This document shows, one piece after another, positions 11,215 through 24,785 of a stretch of 64,000 nt of DNA. Below the pieces are notes generated by a model. The model had not been told where the DNA came from. It did no database searches and saw only the letters and a list, made by a program, of their open reading frames with translations. Origin of the DNA: Rhizomys pruinosus (lineage: Eukaryota > Chordata > Mammalia > Rodentia > Spalacidae). The stretch covers positions 367,859 to 431,858 of the forward strand of contig VZQC01009573.1 in assembly GCA_009823505.1 (NCBI GenBank), written 5' to 3'. Made by a program: the position numbers and the translations under genes. Positions within the stretch are counted from its first letter, which is position 1. Each line of letters opens with the position of its first letter.

Positions 11215-11660
11215 TGTCATAGTTTGTGTCAGCTTGACACAAACTTCCACATACCTGGGAAGAGGAATCTCAACTGAGGAAATGTTTCCAATCAGATTGG
11301 CCTGTGGGCATTGTCTGGGGGTCATTTTCTTGATTTGTCGATGAGTGAGGGCTCCGCCCACTGTGGGTGGTGCCTTCCCTGTGCAGGTAGTCCTGTTTTG
11401 TAATAAGAAAGGAAGTGGAGCAAGCCAGTAAGAGGAGCAAGCCAGTAAGCAGAGCAAAGCCAGTAAGCAGTGTTCTCCAATGGTCTCTGCTTCAGTTCTT
11501 TCCCTAGGTTCCTGCCCTGAGTTCCACCAACTGCCCTTCTCTCAGTGACCAGATTGCGACCTGAAATGATGTATAGCTGCAATCACCCCTTCCCTTCAAA
11601 GTTGCTTCAGTCATGGTGTTTTCTCACAGTAACAGAAAGCATAACTAAAAGCGACTTAAA
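11215..11660 (-). mobile_element. Medium-length rodent repeat, inverted
   Basis: On the minus strand it reads from 'ttctgttactgtgagaaaacaccatgact' through repeated 'ttactggcttgctc' blocks to 'gtgtcaagctgacacaaac'. This is a very common rodent interspersed repeat; I believe it belongs with the URR1-type (hAT-Charlie-like) repeats, but the class assignment is from memory. The mirror copy is 23,310-23,730. Confidence 0.65.
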
Positions 11661-12394
11661 GGAACCTCAAGGACAATTTTAATTTAGAGTTTAGGAGAGA
11701 AGCAGAGTGCAGGTTCCATGAAAAGGCTGCAGCTTCCAGGAGGAGAGGCACAGAAAGTCATGGTTTTCAAGTTTGGCATGGACATTAGCAAAGGGACAAA
11801 CACTCCCAAGAGTGGAAGCAAGTTCCTGAGTGAAGAGAGAGCCTAGGAAGCGCCCGGTCACACGGTGTATGGTCTTTTATAGCTCTTCCCCCAACCTGGC
11901 ACTTGGAGGGCTTCTCTTCACCTGTGTTCTGCTCCTTGGATGACGCCACAGGAATGGGGGGGGGGAGCAGTCTTGTCTGCATACTGGCTTCTTCCACGTT
12001 AGTCCAGTTTCACTTTTGTAGCTCATATCACAACCTGGAGCCAGTTTTCACTAAGACAGTAAACTCATGGGCCTGCTGCTTGGCTGGAAGTTGTTTGTAA
12101 TTTACTCGCCTACTGTTTCTGAATTTCTGCTCTCCACTATGTTTCTTTTTCAAATCAAAATCTAGGCTGTTATTATTAGAAATTTTAAATTTCATTTTGT
12201 GCAGTTTCTACAACTCCAGGGGTATATTTAAATGTAATACTTAAGCCAAGATATTTTTCATGACTTCCACACAGCACTTCTTCATAGAGTGCTTATTGAT
12301 GAGATGTCATAAAAATGGCAGAAAAATATACATGGGAGGTATGGTTGTATAACTAACCCAGAGCTCTCACAAGGCAAAATGACTTAAATAGCTT

Positions 12395-15300
12395 TTCCCC
12401 TAATTTATTTTTTATTTATTTTTTATTTTTATGATGGCTTTGGTGTATTTCATATATCATTTTCAATTCAGTTCGGGCATATATTACCTTTCCTTCCCCC
12501 CACCCCACCCACCCCATCCCAGATCATGCATTCTGCATAACTGTCCCTGCATCTTTCTCTCAGTTTTTTTTTTTCATTTTTTAGCAAATAAGTGATAATT
12601 TATGAATACAAGCATACTTCATGTAAAACCAATTTGCAGGTAGTTTGTGCCAAAACCAACACAGTCCATGGGTCCCCAATCCAGTGGGGGGGGGGTTGTA
12701 TGTCAATAAGTGATCAAATGTGTGTCCCAGACTAATTGCTTAGTTTACCATTCACAGCCAATCGCAGGCCCTTACATTTACCGACCCCCTTTGCAGGAGT
12801 TGTTCTCCTAGGCTTAGAAATGGGCACAGGTGGATGAAGAAGCAAACAGTCCTACTTTCTCTGGATGCCGTGTTCTGGACCTCCTGGTCAATTCTGGCTG
12901 TTTCCTTTTCCATGGGCTGACCAGTTTGTCCAGGAATAACTTTCGGATCCTACTAATGAATGCACAAGCAATTGATATTATAGGTATTTAAACAGTACTA
13001 ATATGTTATGGTAGGTTTACTTTGGTATAGACACAGATGTTTGGAATGTAGTTAAATCCATGAATTACATTTTTTTCTGTTAAATATGAACAGGGTCTTA
13101 CTGTGGCTTATAGCTCTCCCTAACCATAAGAGGATGTAAGCTTGTGGGTATCAGCTGTGGTTATCCTGCCCAAGGAGAGAAGAATATCAATTAGATTTTG
13201 GGATATGCGAGGGCCTATGGTTGCCTCTGGCTGCACAGTATCTTCAAGGCAGGTGATGTGTAGCTGGTGTTATAGGGGAGTCTGTTGATCAAGGAGAAAC
13301 ATATTTGCTTTATGCTTTAGTGGCTTTGGTAACACATCTCACGGTATTCCAGAGGCCACTGTACACTTGCATGTGTTGGTCCTCAATACATTTTCCCATG
13401 TTAATGTCAGGTCTTTTGCAAGCAGGGCCTTATCGCCTCTCTTCTTGCAGGTATCCAGTTTAGAGGCAAGGAGCCTTTGCTTTTGTGGGGGCTTGGATCC
13501 CCTGGCCACATTCCTTTGGTAAGATATAATCATTGCCTGATGTCAAGCTCCTGTATTAATATATTTTTGCTTAAGGAGACTTTAGTATTTATTGTTGGTT
13601 CTGAATAGAGAAAATCTTTTCACAGTTCCTAATGTCTAGTTAAGTCAATTAAAGAAGGCAGTTTTTGCCAGTTTTATAAAGGATTACCTCTATAAATAGT
13701 TGTCTCCAATATACAGTTGGGAGGACGACCTCTATCATCACAATCAACTATTTCTCCTTCTTCTTGGGGGAGGTAAGAAAGTCCTCTCATATTAAAACCT
13801 TTGTGGCACCTAGAAGGTTAAGTTTCATTAGGACTCATTATAAATAGCTTTACAAGTAGGATCCACAGAGGCATTCTGATGTTGATAGCAATCTAGAGCT
13901 TTTCTTCCTTTCAATGTTCAGACAGGTCAGACCTTTCCTGTTGGCACTCTTTCTGGTAAATCCTGCTCAATGCAAAGCTTTATCTTTTCTTTCTCAGCGC
14001 TTAAGTTGGTGAATTTTGACCTTTGTTGGAACATACAATCTTTTCTGTAGTTAGTTTTAAGATTTGACATTGCAGGTTTTTGATGAAAAGGTTTCATATC
14101 TATCTGTATCCCCCCCCTTTTTTTTAGGTTTTGTTTTTTTGACCCATAGTCTCCAGAAGACAGTGTATTTATACATACCTATAGGGTGAATCAAGGCACA
14201 GATATTCATCAAATTCCACCATGCTGTTTTGGGTTATATGTGATTAACTTGGGAAGCAAACTTAATTTTTACGTTAAATCATCTACAATAGGTGAAAAAG
14301 AAGCTACAGGTGATACTGTACCAACAGAGAAATTATAGAGAACATTTGTTATTTGCCAATCCCAAAGTTTGTTATTCACAGATTTTATGTAAAAACAATT
14401 GTGGACAAACAGCACATTTATATATCTCCATTTAACTCAGTTGCATACCATTTTATCAGAGCTCTGTAAACCCAATGTTGTTTAATATATACAAATTTAC
14501 TTTTACTAAGTCAAAACACATTAACCTGAGACGATGTCCTGGCAAAATGGATATTGTGAACTCAACGTCAATTAAATATGCATTAATCGAATAATCAACC
14601 CTGTTCCCTCTCCACCTATCCCCCCTTCCCAATTCGCCATTTCAGTCATTTTCTGATAGCAATCTTTCTGTTGTTTGTTCTTTTTCTATGTCATCCCTCT
14701 CCACAAAAATATTATAATTAGGGTTATTGGCACTAGCATCCACATATGAGGGCACCATTTGTCGTTTGTTTTTCTGGGACTGTTTACTTCACTTAACATA
14801 ATGTCTTCTAGCTCCATCCATTTACCTGCCTAAGTTCATGAATGTTGTCCCTCTTATCCGCTGCATAGAACTCCATATGTGTACATATCCAATTTTCTCT
14901 ATCCACTCGTCAGTTGGGGTGGTTCCACCTTTTTTGCTATTTGGAACGAGGTACCAATAAATCATGGCTGTGCATTGTATCTCTGCAGTAAGAATGTGTC
15001 CTTGTGGGATATACCCAGGAGTGGTATGCCTGGGTCAAAATGGAGGCTCATTTTTAGTCTTCTAAGGGTTCTCCACACTGCTTTCCATAGTGGCGGCTAC
15101 AAGTTTAGCATTCCCACCAGCATGTGTAAATGAGTTTCCTCCTTTCCCCAACAACCTCTCCAGCACTTTGGTATCATTTGTATTCCTGAATCCTAGCCAG
15201 TCTATTGGAGTAAGATGATACTTCAAGTGGTTTTAAATTTGCATTTCCCTTAATTATTAGCAATGTTGACACTTCTTAAGATGTTTCTCAGCCATCTCTA

Positions 15301-16575
15301 ATTCCTCCTCTGTGAAGTCTTCTATTTCAAAGTCTTTGCTCCATCTTTTGAGTGATTCATTTGTTTTCTTCTTCTTTTGTTTTTTTGAGTAGCTTCTATA
15401 CTCCTGGAAATTATATGCTTTGGTCAGATGTACTTGCAGAAGGTTTCACTCCCCCACTCTGGTTTTTCTCTTCACTTCCTTTATTGTTCCTTTGATGGCA
15501 GAAAACTTTTGAGTTTTAATGAGGTCCATTTGGTTCAATTGTTATCTTATTTCTTTGTGCAGCTGCTGTCTGATTTAGGAAGTCTTTCCTACGCCTAATG
15601 TCTTATAGGTGTGCTGCCAGTTTCTTCTTTATCACTCCAGAGTTTGGGTTTTCATGTTGAGGTCTTTTGATCCATGCTGGAGTTGACTTTTGTACAGGGT
15701 GAAAGGTAGGGGTTTAATTTCATTCTTCACAAGTTGGGTGATTCAGTTTTGCCAAACACCACTTACTGAAGATGCTTTCTTTCCTCTATTGTGGTCTTCA
15801 TTGGCCCCCTTTCAAAATATAGGTGGCTGAAATTTGTATGAGCTCAGGTTTGGATCTTCAAGTTTATTCCATGGTCAACTGGTCTGTTTTGTGCCAGTAC
15901 CAAGGCTGTTTTTAATGACTATAGCCCTGTAGTATAGTTTTGATGTCTGATATAGAGATCCCTCCTGTAATCCTCTTTTCCTCAGGGTTGCTTTGTGTAT
16001 TGGGGTCTTTTGTTTTTCAAATGAAATTGAGGATTTCTTTTTCCAAGCCTGTACTCTTGGGGATTTGATGTGGTTGCATTAAATCTTTAAAAACGTATTG
16101 TAAAAAGGGAGGAATTTTTTAACTTATTATTTTCCCCAAATCACAATGAGATTGGGAGGTTTGTCCATCTTCTGATGTCTTCCTCAATTTCCTTTTTCAG
16201 GAGTTTAAAATTTTTGTTGTAGAGATCCTTGGTGTCTTTGGTTTAGGTTTGTTCACTAGGTATTTTATTTGTTTTTGAGGCTTATTGTGCGTGGGAAAGT
16301 CTCCTTGTAGTCCTTCTTCAGTTGTCTTGTTGTTGGTGTAAAGAAAGTACTGATTTTTTCTAGATTTATTTTGTATCCTGCCACTTTACCGAAGTTCTTA
16401 ATAGTTTCTAGGAGTTTTCTGGTGGAGTTCTTAGCATCCCTGAGTGACTTCCAGCCAGCCCGCACAAAGGTGCAGAGGCACCGACCCAAACCTGCCGACT
16501 GTCTGGTCCGGTGAGGAGGCACCATCCCAAACCCGCTGACCTAGCCTGTGCCCCGGTACCTACCTGAGTCTCCCC
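12395..16575 (-). mobile_element. L1 retrotransposon remnant, inverted
   Basis: The A-rich 3' end lies at about 12,395-12,440, followed on the minus strand by a long (about 2.1 kb) non-coding 3' region and then ORF2 C-terminal sequence from about 14,750 up to 16,450. Recognisable ORF2 parts include the Asp-Ala-Lys-Asn-Ser-Thr-Arg-Lys-Leu-Leu segment and the Trp-rich 'CWRGCGE' region. ORF2 is broken by many frameshifts. At 16,445-16,575 a GC-rich piece (agacagtcgg...tcagcgggtttggg) that looks like L1 5' sequence abuts ORF2, suggesting internal deletion. Confidence 0.85.
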
Positions 16576-16584
16576 CAATTTCTT

Positions 16585-16890
16585 TTTTAGTGTGTATATG
16601 TGCTGGTACGTGGGTACTTGTGCAGGTGTATGTGGCAACCAGAGGTCGACATTTGGGGTGTCTTTTTTATTGCTCCTCCACTTATGTTTTAAGACAGGCT
16701 CTATAGCAGGGCCCTGAAGCTCACTGACCGACAGGCAGGAAACCTCAGGGATCTATCTTCACTTCCCCCAGGACTGGGCTTATAGACTTGCATGGCCACA
16801 CCTTGCTTTTCATTAGGTCTGGCGGATTTGGAACTGGGCCTATGTTTGCATGGCAGGAACTTTTTATTAAGGCCATCTCTCCAGCCCCTT
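16585..16890 (-). mobile_element. B3 SINE, inverted
   Basis: Inverted B3: aaccagaggtcgacatttgg, then 'ctatagcagggccctgaagctc' type body, ending ggccatctctccagcccc near 16,888. The forward mirror copy is 18,145-18,455. Confidence 0.8.
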
Positions 16891-16939
16891 TTCTTTCCTT
16901 TTTTTTCTTTTTTGTTTTTTAAATTTTATTAATTTTTTG

Positions 16940-16940
16940 N
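16940..16940. other. Ambiguous base (N), probable contig join
   Basis: A single N lies exactly where the left palindrome arm ends and the second copy of the 828-1,985 block begins. That coincidence suggests a collapsed gap or an artificial join. Confidence 0.8.
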
Positions 16941-18097
16941 TAAGCCAATATTTTGTAATATCCAATCTAATTAAGTCTTATGACATTATACTAGAATCTG
17001 TCATTGGTAGAACACACAAGACTCCTAGGTCAGAGACAAAATATTCATTATTCATTACACAGAAAACAGCATGACTTGATCACTGTTTATTCTCTTCTCT
17101 ATGGCTCTGGGTCTGTTGGAGTTGGTCTTAGGTACAGAACTGCACTGTCTCAGGACTGTATGTAGTGACAGCACCCACACATAATGCAGAGAGAGGACAA
17201 GAGGGAAGGAATTACCTAGCCCTGAGAGTAGAGGTTTTTAATGAAAAGCATTTTAGACTAACCCTACATTGTTTTTCTAATAAACCTATGTTTGTTATGT
17301 TAGAGAACTCCGTTAGCATATTTTGAATTAGTCTAAAATTCCAAATCTAAAACATCTATAATGGGTCACAAGAAAGCACTATCCAAGTATCTTTCGCCTT
17401 TTATTCCTCCTTCGACTAAAAGGTTTCCTCTACATTAGGAATTCTTTTTATGTTAATATCATGTGGCAAGAGTGCAGCACAAGAGATAAAAATATTCATC
17501 TCTTCTCCCTGAACTTTTTCTTGACATGAATAGCAAGTATAATTTATTCATGTTTTCAACCAATTACTTTGTACCTACCTCAAAGGCCTTTGCCACTTTA
17601 AGTCTGTGGTGTGCCATAACCAGTCTCTGAAGCTATTCACAGGATAAGCCCAGGCTACCTAGATTTAGCATTCTGGTCATTTCCTAATGAAGCAACATGC
17701 ACCTACTTGAAACAAATAGATATTTTGAAAAGTAGTTTCCTTAATTGTCTCATTGAAATTTAATGGAATATCTGTTGGGAAAAAATGTTTCCAGTTTCCA
17801 ACAGCATACATCTGTGAGAAAGAGCAAAGGGCACAGGAGATGACACCCCAAGACAAAGCAAATGCCTTTCTATACCATATAAAAGAAATAGGAGGGTGGT
17901 CTGGAGAGATGGCTGAGAATTAAGAGCACGGAACTTTTTTAGAGGACCTGGTTCGATCCCATTACCCACATGGTGGCTAAGAACCATCTTTGAACTCCCA
18001 GTTCCAGGGAAGTCCGGACTCCCTCTTTGATACCTTGCAATCACTGCATGACACAGGTGGCAATCCTTACTTACATGTAGACAGACACTCATACACA
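16941..18097 (+). repeat. Direct repeat copy A' and palindrome spacer
   Basis: Second copy of 828-1,985 in the same orientation. It ends in the tail of a B2 (17,895-18,110), which is also where the right palindrome arm begins. The patch 17,270-17,470 carries many small indels relative to the first copy. Confidence 0.9.
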
Positions 18098-18110
18098 TAA
18101 AAAAATAATA
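17895..18110 (+). mobile_element. B2 SINE
   Basis: Counterpart of the B2 at 1,779-1,990: gtctggagagatggctgaga, degraded B box, tail cactcatacacataaaaaaa. It has more small indels than the first copy. Confidence 0.85.
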
Positions 18111-18144
18111 AAATTTAAAAAAAAGAGAAAAAAAAGGAAAGAAA

Positions 18145-18455
18145 AGGGGCTGGAGAGATGGCTTAATAAAGTTCCTGCCATGCAAACATGAGGCCCCAAG
18201 TTCAAATCCCCAGGACTCATATAAAAAGCAAGGTGTGGCCATGCAAGTCTATAAGCCCAGTCCTGGGGGAAGTGAAGATAGATCCCTGAGGTTTCCTGCC
18301 TGTCGGTCAGTGAGCTTCAGGCCCTGCTATAGAGCCTGTCTTAAAACATAAAGTGGAGGAGCAATAAAGAAAGACACCCCAAATGTCGACCTCTGGTTGC
18401 CACATACACCTGCACAAGTACCCACGTACCAGCACATATACACACTAAAAAAAAT
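18145..18455 (+). mobile_element. B3 SINE
   Basis: Head ggggctggagagatggctta, a central B1-like part with 'ctataagcccag...ggaag', then gacctctggttgccacatac and an AC-rich tail. This is the usual B3 architecture. Confidence 0.85.
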
Positions 18456-18479
18456 TGGGGAGACTAGGTAGAGATACCA

Positions 18480-21400
18480 CCCACCAGGGCACAGGCTAGG
18501 TCAGCGGGTTTGGTATGGTGCCTCCTCACTCGGACCAGACAGTCAGCGCGGTTTGGGTCGGTTCCTCTGCACCTTTGTTCGGGCTGCCAGAAGTCACGTC
18601 GGGAATGCTAAGAACCCAACCAGAAAACTCCTAGAAATGATTAGAGACTTCGGTAAGTGGCAGGATACAAATAAATCGAGAAAATCAGTAGCCTTCTTTA
18701 CAACGAACACAAGAACTGAAGAAGACTACAAGGGTACTTTACCACTCACAATAGCCTCAAAACAATAAAATACCTAGAACAAACATAACCAAAGACACCA
18801 AGGATCTCCAACATTTACAAACAAAAATGTTAAACTCCTGAAAAAGGAAAATTGGAGGAAGACATCAAAAAGATGGACAAACCTCCCATGCTCATGGAAT
18901 TGGGAAAATAAATAGTAGTAAAAATGTCCTCCTAACCCAAACATGGTACAGATTTAATGCAATCCCAATCAAAAGTCCCCAAGAGTCACAGGGCTGGGAG
19001 AAAAGAAATCTCAATTTCAATTTGGAAAAAAAAAAGACCCCGAATACCAAAGCAACCCTGATGGAAAAAGAGCAAAATACAGGGGGGGATCTGCTATACC
19101 AGACACTCAAATATACTACAGGGCTATGTCATAAAACACCTGGTACTTGCACAAAAAAGACCAGTTGACCAGTGGAATAAAACTGAAGATCCAAAACCTG
19201 AGCTCATACAATTTCACCAGCCACCTCATATTTGCAAGGGGGCCAAGAAGTACACAATTAGAGGAAAGACAAGCATCTTGTCAAGTGGTGTTTGGCAAAA
19301 CTGAATCACCACTTGTAGAAGAAATGAAATTAAAAACCCCTACATTTCACCCTGTACAAAGAGTCAAACTCCAGATGGATCAAAAGACCTCACGTAGGCG
19401 TGAAACCCCAAATCTCGGAGGTCGATAGAAGAGAAACTTGGCACAACTTACAATACATAGGCCGTAGGAAAAAGACTTCCTAGAATCAGACAGCACTGCG
19501 AAAGAAATAAAGATCAACAATGACAAATGGGACCTCGATTAAACTCAAAAAGTTTCTGTACATCAAAAGAACCAATAAAGGAATGAAGAGGAAAACCCAG
19601 AGTGGGAGGAAACCTTCACTGCAGATACATCTGCACAAAAAGCATTGATTTCGCAGAGTAAATGCAGCTACCAAAAAACAAAGAAGAAAGAAAACAAATG
19701 AATAACATCAAAATATGGAGCAAAGACTTAGAGATATTCACAGAGGAGGAATTAGGATGGCTGAGACATCTTAAGAAGTGTTCAACATGACTAATAATTA
19801 AGGAAATGCAAATTAACACCACCTTTAGATATCATCTTACCCAATAAGACTGGCTAGGATCAGGAATCGCAATGATACCAAGTGGCGGAGAGGTTGTGAG
19901 GAAAGGGGAACCTCACCAATTGCTGCTAGTGGGAATGTTAACTTGTCAGGCTATGGAAAGCAGTGTGGAGACCTAGAAGCTCAAAATGATCCTTCCTTTG
20001 ACTCCAGTCATATCACTCCTGGGTATATAACCACACAAAGACACATCTTACTGCGAGATACTCGGCTATATTTTTGTCTTGTTCACAATGCAAGCTGAAC
20101 AACCCCTCAACTGGACAGTGGGGATAGAGAATATGGTACATGTACCAATGGGAGTTCTATGCAGCGGTACAAGAGGACACATCATGAACTTGCAGGTAAA
20201 GGATGGAGCTAGAAGACATTATGTTAAGTGAAGTACACAGTCCCAGAAAAACAAACGACAAAGGTGTCCCTCATATGTGGATGCTAGTGCCATAACCCAG
20301 ATATAAATATTTCCTTGTTGGAGAGGGATGCATAGTAAAGAACAACAACAGAAAGATTGCATCAGAAAACTGACTGAAATGGCGAATTGGGAAGGGTGGG
20401 AGGTGCGGGAGAGGGACACAGGTGGTATATTCGATTAATGCATATTTAATTGACGTGAGTTCAACAAGTATCCAGTTTTGCCCAGACACTGTCTACAGGT
20501 TACATGGACTTAGTAAAAGTAAAAAAATAATAAAAAACATTGGTTTACAGGCCTGATAAAAACGGTAATGCATCGGAGTTAAATGGAGATATAAATCGCT
20601 GTTGTCCACATTTGTTTTACATAAAATCTGGTAGAAACAATAACTTTGGATTGGCAACATACAAATGTTCTCTATAATTTCTCTGTTGTAGCAGTATCCA
20701 ACCTTGTAGCATTCTTTTTTACCTATGAGATGATTTAACTTAAAAATTAAGTTTTGCTTCCCAGTTAATCACATACCCACAGCAATGGGTGAATTTGATG
20801 CTGTGCCTTGATTCCACCCTATAGGTATGTATAATACAGCTGTCTTCTGGAGACTCATGGGTCAAAAACAAAAACCCTAAAAAAAGGGGGGGATACGATA
20901 GATATGAAACCTTTTTCGTCAAAAACCTTGCAATCAAATCTTAAAACACTAACTACAAAGATGTGTATGTTCCAACAGGTCAAATGTCAACCAACGTAAT
21001 GGCTGAGAAAGAAAAGAATACAGCTTTGCATTGAGTAGGATGTACCTGGAAAGTGCAACAGAAAGGTTGACCTGTCTGAACATTGAAAGGAAGAAAAGCC
21101 TCAGATTGCTACACATCAAAACGCCTCTGTGGATCCTACTTGTAACAGCTATTTATATGAGTCCTAATGAAACTTACCTTCTAGGTGCCACAAAGGTTTT
21201 AATATGAGAGACCTTTCTTTACCTCCCCCACATAGAACAAGGAGAAATATGATGATGATGAGGTCGTTCTCCAACTGTAAATTGGAGACAACATTATAGA
21301 GGTAATCTCTTATAAAACTGGCAAAACTGCCTTTTAATTGACTAATAGACATAGGAACTGTGAAAAGGATTATTCTATATCAGAACCAAATATAAAACTA

Positions 21401-22555
21401 AAGTCTCTCTAAGCAAAATATATTAATACAGGACTCTGACATCAGCAATGTGATTATTCTACCAAGGAGGATGTTGGCCAGGGGATCCAAGCCCCCCACA
21501 AAAGGCAAAGGCTCCTTGCCTCTAAATGGGATACCTGCAAGAAGAGAGGCGATAAGGCCCTGCTGTCAAGACCTGACATAACATGGGAAAGAGGTATTGA
21601 GACCAAACATGCAAGTGTACAGATGGCCTCTGGAATACCGGAGAGTGTTACCAAAGGCCACTAAAGCAATAAAGCGAATATGTTTCTCCTTGAGTCAAGC
21701 AAGACTCCTCCATCAAAACCAGCTACACCCACCTGCCTGAAATACTGTGCAGCAGGGCAACCATACCTGCATCCCAAATCTAATTGACTATTCGTCTCTC
21801 CTTGGAGGAATAACCCACAGCTGATAACCACAAGCTTACATCCTCTAATGGTTAGGAGATGCTATAAGCCACAGTAAGACCGGTCATATTTACAGAAAAA
21901 AAATGTAATTCATGGATTAACATACCATCCAAACATCGGTGTCTATACCAAAGTAACCTACCATAACAAGTAGTCATGTTTAAATACCTATATATCTAAT
22001 TGCTTGTGCTTCATTAGTAGGATCGAAAGGTTATTCCTGGACAAACTGTCAGCCCATGAAAGGAAACAGCCAGAATTGACCAGAGTCCTAAGAAGCTCCA
22101 GAGAAAGTAGACTGTTTTGCTTCTCATCCACCTGTGCCCCTTTCTAAGCCTAGGAAACAATCTGCGGAAGAGGGGGCGTGGTAGAATGTAAGGGTGCGAT
22201 TTGGGTGAATGGTGAAACTACAGCAATATAGTCTGGACACTCATTTGATCAACTTGATTGAACATACAACCCCCCCCCCCCGCTGGATGGTGGACCCATG
22301 GACTGTGTGGTTTGGGCAAACTACCTGCAAAATGGTTTTACATGAAGGATGCTTTTATTCATAAATTATAATATATTGCTAAAAAATGAAAAAAAAACTG
22401 AGAGAAAGATGCAGGACAGTTATGGCAGAATGCATGATCTGGATGGGGTGGGGGGGTGGGGAAGGGAAAGGTAAAGATATGCCTGAACTGATTGGAAAAT
22501 GAATATATGAAACCAAAGATCAATAAAAAATAAAAATAAAAATAAAAAATAAATT
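18480..22555 (+). mobile_element. L1 retrotransposon remnant
   Basis: Forward copy of the arm L1. A GC-rich 5'-like piece lies at 18,480-18,600, ORF2 C-terminal sequence at 18,600-20,275, and the long 3' region from there to an A-rich end at about 22,555 (repeated aataaaaataaa). ORF2 is interrupted by many single-base indels, whereas the closely related element at 27,283 is open. Part of the damage may therefore be sequencing error. Confidence 0.85.
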
Positions 22556-23309
22556 AGGGGAAAAGCTATTTAAGTCATTTTGCCTTGTGAGAGCTCTGGG
22601 TTAGTTATACAACCATACCTCCCATGTATATTTTTCTGCCATTTTTATGACATCTCATCAATAAGCACTCTATGAAGAAGTGCTGTGTGGAAGTCATGAA
22701 AAATATCTTGGCTGGCTAAAGGTATTACATAAATATATCCCCTGGAGTGTAGAAACTGCACCAGATGTAATTTAAATTTCTAATTAAGAACAGCCTAGAT
22801 TTGATTGAAAAAGAAACGTAGTGGAGAGCAGAAATTCAGAAACAGTAGGCGAGTAAATTACAAACAACTTCCAGCCAAGCAGCAGGCCCATGAGTTTACT
22901 GTCTTAGTGAAAACTGGCTCCAGGTTGTGATATGAGCTACAAAAGTGAAACTGGACTAACGTGAAGAGAGCCAGTATGCCAGACAAACTGCTCCCCCCCC
23001 CATTCCTGTGGCGTCATCCAAGGAGCAGAACACAGGTGAAGAGAAGCCCTCCAAGTGCCAGGTCGGGGGAAGAGCTATAAAAGATCATACACCGCGTGAC
23101 CGGGCGCTTCCTAGGCTCTCTCTTCACTCAGGAACTTGCTTCCACTCTTGGGAGTGTTTGTCCCTTTGCTAATGTCCATGCCAAACTTGAAAACCATGAC
23201 TTTCTGTGCCTCTCCTCCTGGAAGCTGCAGCCTTTTCATGGAACCTGCACTCTGCTTCTCTCCTAAACTCTAATAAAATTGTCCTTGAGGTTCCTTTAAG
23301 TCGCTTTAG

Positions 23310-23730
23310 TTTGCTTTCTGTTACTGTGATGAAACACCATGACTGAGAGCAACTTGAAGAGGAAGGGGTTGATTGCAGCTTACAATCATCAGGTCGCAAT
23401 TTGTCACTGAGAGAAGGCAGGGTGGGAACTCAGGCAGGAATCTGGAGGCAAGAACTGAAGCAGAGACCATGGAGGAACACTGCTTACTGGCTTGCTCTGC
23501 TTACTGGCTTGCTCCTCTTACTGGCTTGCTCCACTTCCTTTCTTATACAAAACAGGACTACCTGCACAGGGAAGGCACCACCCACAGTGGGCTGGGCCCT
23601 CTCACATCAATCGACAATCAAGAAAATGACCCCCAGACATGCCCACAGGCCAATCTGATGGAAACAGTTCCTCAGTTGAGATTCCCTCTTCCCAGGTATG
23701 TGGAAGTTTGTGTCAAGCTGACACAAACTA
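23310..23730 (+). mobile_element. Medium-length rodent repeat
   Basis: Starts tttctgttactgtgatgaaa, contains tandem gcttactggcttgctc blocks (23,480-23,535), and ends gtgtcaagctgacacaaact. Forward partner of 11,215-11,660; URR1-like by memory. Confidence 0.65.
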
Positions 23731-24324
23731 TGACAGAGTACATTTCTAAATTCTTTTATTATTATTAATGAGACTAAGAATCCCCAAAGGGAACCTCAGT
23801 TTCCCTGATAACAATGCTTTTCATACCTCAAGAAAATCTTATCCTTGGCTATGACTGGAGGCAGGGGTGAAGGGCTGGGGAAATGAAAGGCACTGGTTAG
23901 TTTTCTAGATCTGGACTCCATGTTGGCTTTTATTGTATGAACTTTAGTGTGAGAATATGAAGCTTATTATTTTTAACCAACATGAGCTTAAACTTTTAAG
24001 GCATGTAGGTTTCCAGAGTTCTTTTTTGAACAGTCTAAATTCCCAAGCAAAACAAGTAGCAAGTTGGGACTGAGTCAATCACCCTTGACTCCAGCCCTGA
24101 GCTAACAGCCATACTCAGGTGTGAACAGGCTCACAAATCCTCTTTGGTCTCACAACCTCCCAGTCCTAAAATATTATCTGTACCACCAGAAGGTGATAAG
24201 AAGTTAGTAAGTTTTTTCAGCATTATTCTGTTGGGAGAAATAGATACCCAGAGTATAAAAGAAGGGAGACCCCCCAGGACCTTTGTATAAAGGATAGCTA
24301 AATGAACATTAGAAAAGGCATGTG

Positions 24325-24560
24325 GGGCTGGAGAGATGGCCTAGCAGTTAAGAGCGCCAACCGCTCTTACAGAGGACCCGGGTTCGATCCTCAACACTCA
24401 CATGGTGGCCAAGAACCATCTGAAACTCCAATTCCAGGAGAACTCCAGTTCCAGGGGAATCTGACACCCTCTTCTGACCTCCACTGCATTGCACGACACG
24501 GGTGCACAAACTTGCATGCAGACAGTACATTCATACACATACAGAAAAAAAAAAAAAAAA
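24325..24560 (+). mobile_element. B2 SINE
   Basis: Head ggggctggagagatggccta, B box gggttcgatcc, a duplicated 'ccaattccaggagaactccagttccagggg' body and an A tail. The extra 'aggagaactccagttcc' marks the same B2 subtype as 38,324. Confidence 0.95.
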
Positions 24561-24785
24561 GAAAAGGCATGTATATACATATACATACATGTATGGGCCA
24601 GGTCCCTATCTCTTGGAGAGATATGACCAGTTTGTACAAATCAGAAAAACACCTTACATATGGTTTGGTTCATATTTAATGTCTATGTCACTAATTTAGC
24701 TAGGCCAATCTGTACCATTAACAACATGTACAACTATAAAGGGTAGACAAGAGGTGTTGTTCTTCACTTAAAAGCATAAGCCAGG

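Larger units (their letters stand above)
9461..16939 (+). repeat. Left arm of giant inverted repeat
   Basis: The reverse complement of this arm is found at about 18,098-25,422. Matching landmarks in mirror order include the gactttttaacatgg edge (9,461 and 25,422), the B2/B1/B2 cluster, the 'tggctcacaacct' segment, the medium-length rodent repeat, the L1, and the B3 next to the N. Divergence is mainly single-base indels in homopolymers and is heaviest in the L1 part. Confidence 0.95.

Noticed and set aside
23373..23768. 131-codon ORF in the right palindrome arm
   Set aside because: It is a translation of the medium-length rodent repeat (duplicated Leu-Ala-Cys-Ser-Ala-Tyr-Trp blocks); the left-arm copy has it broken.
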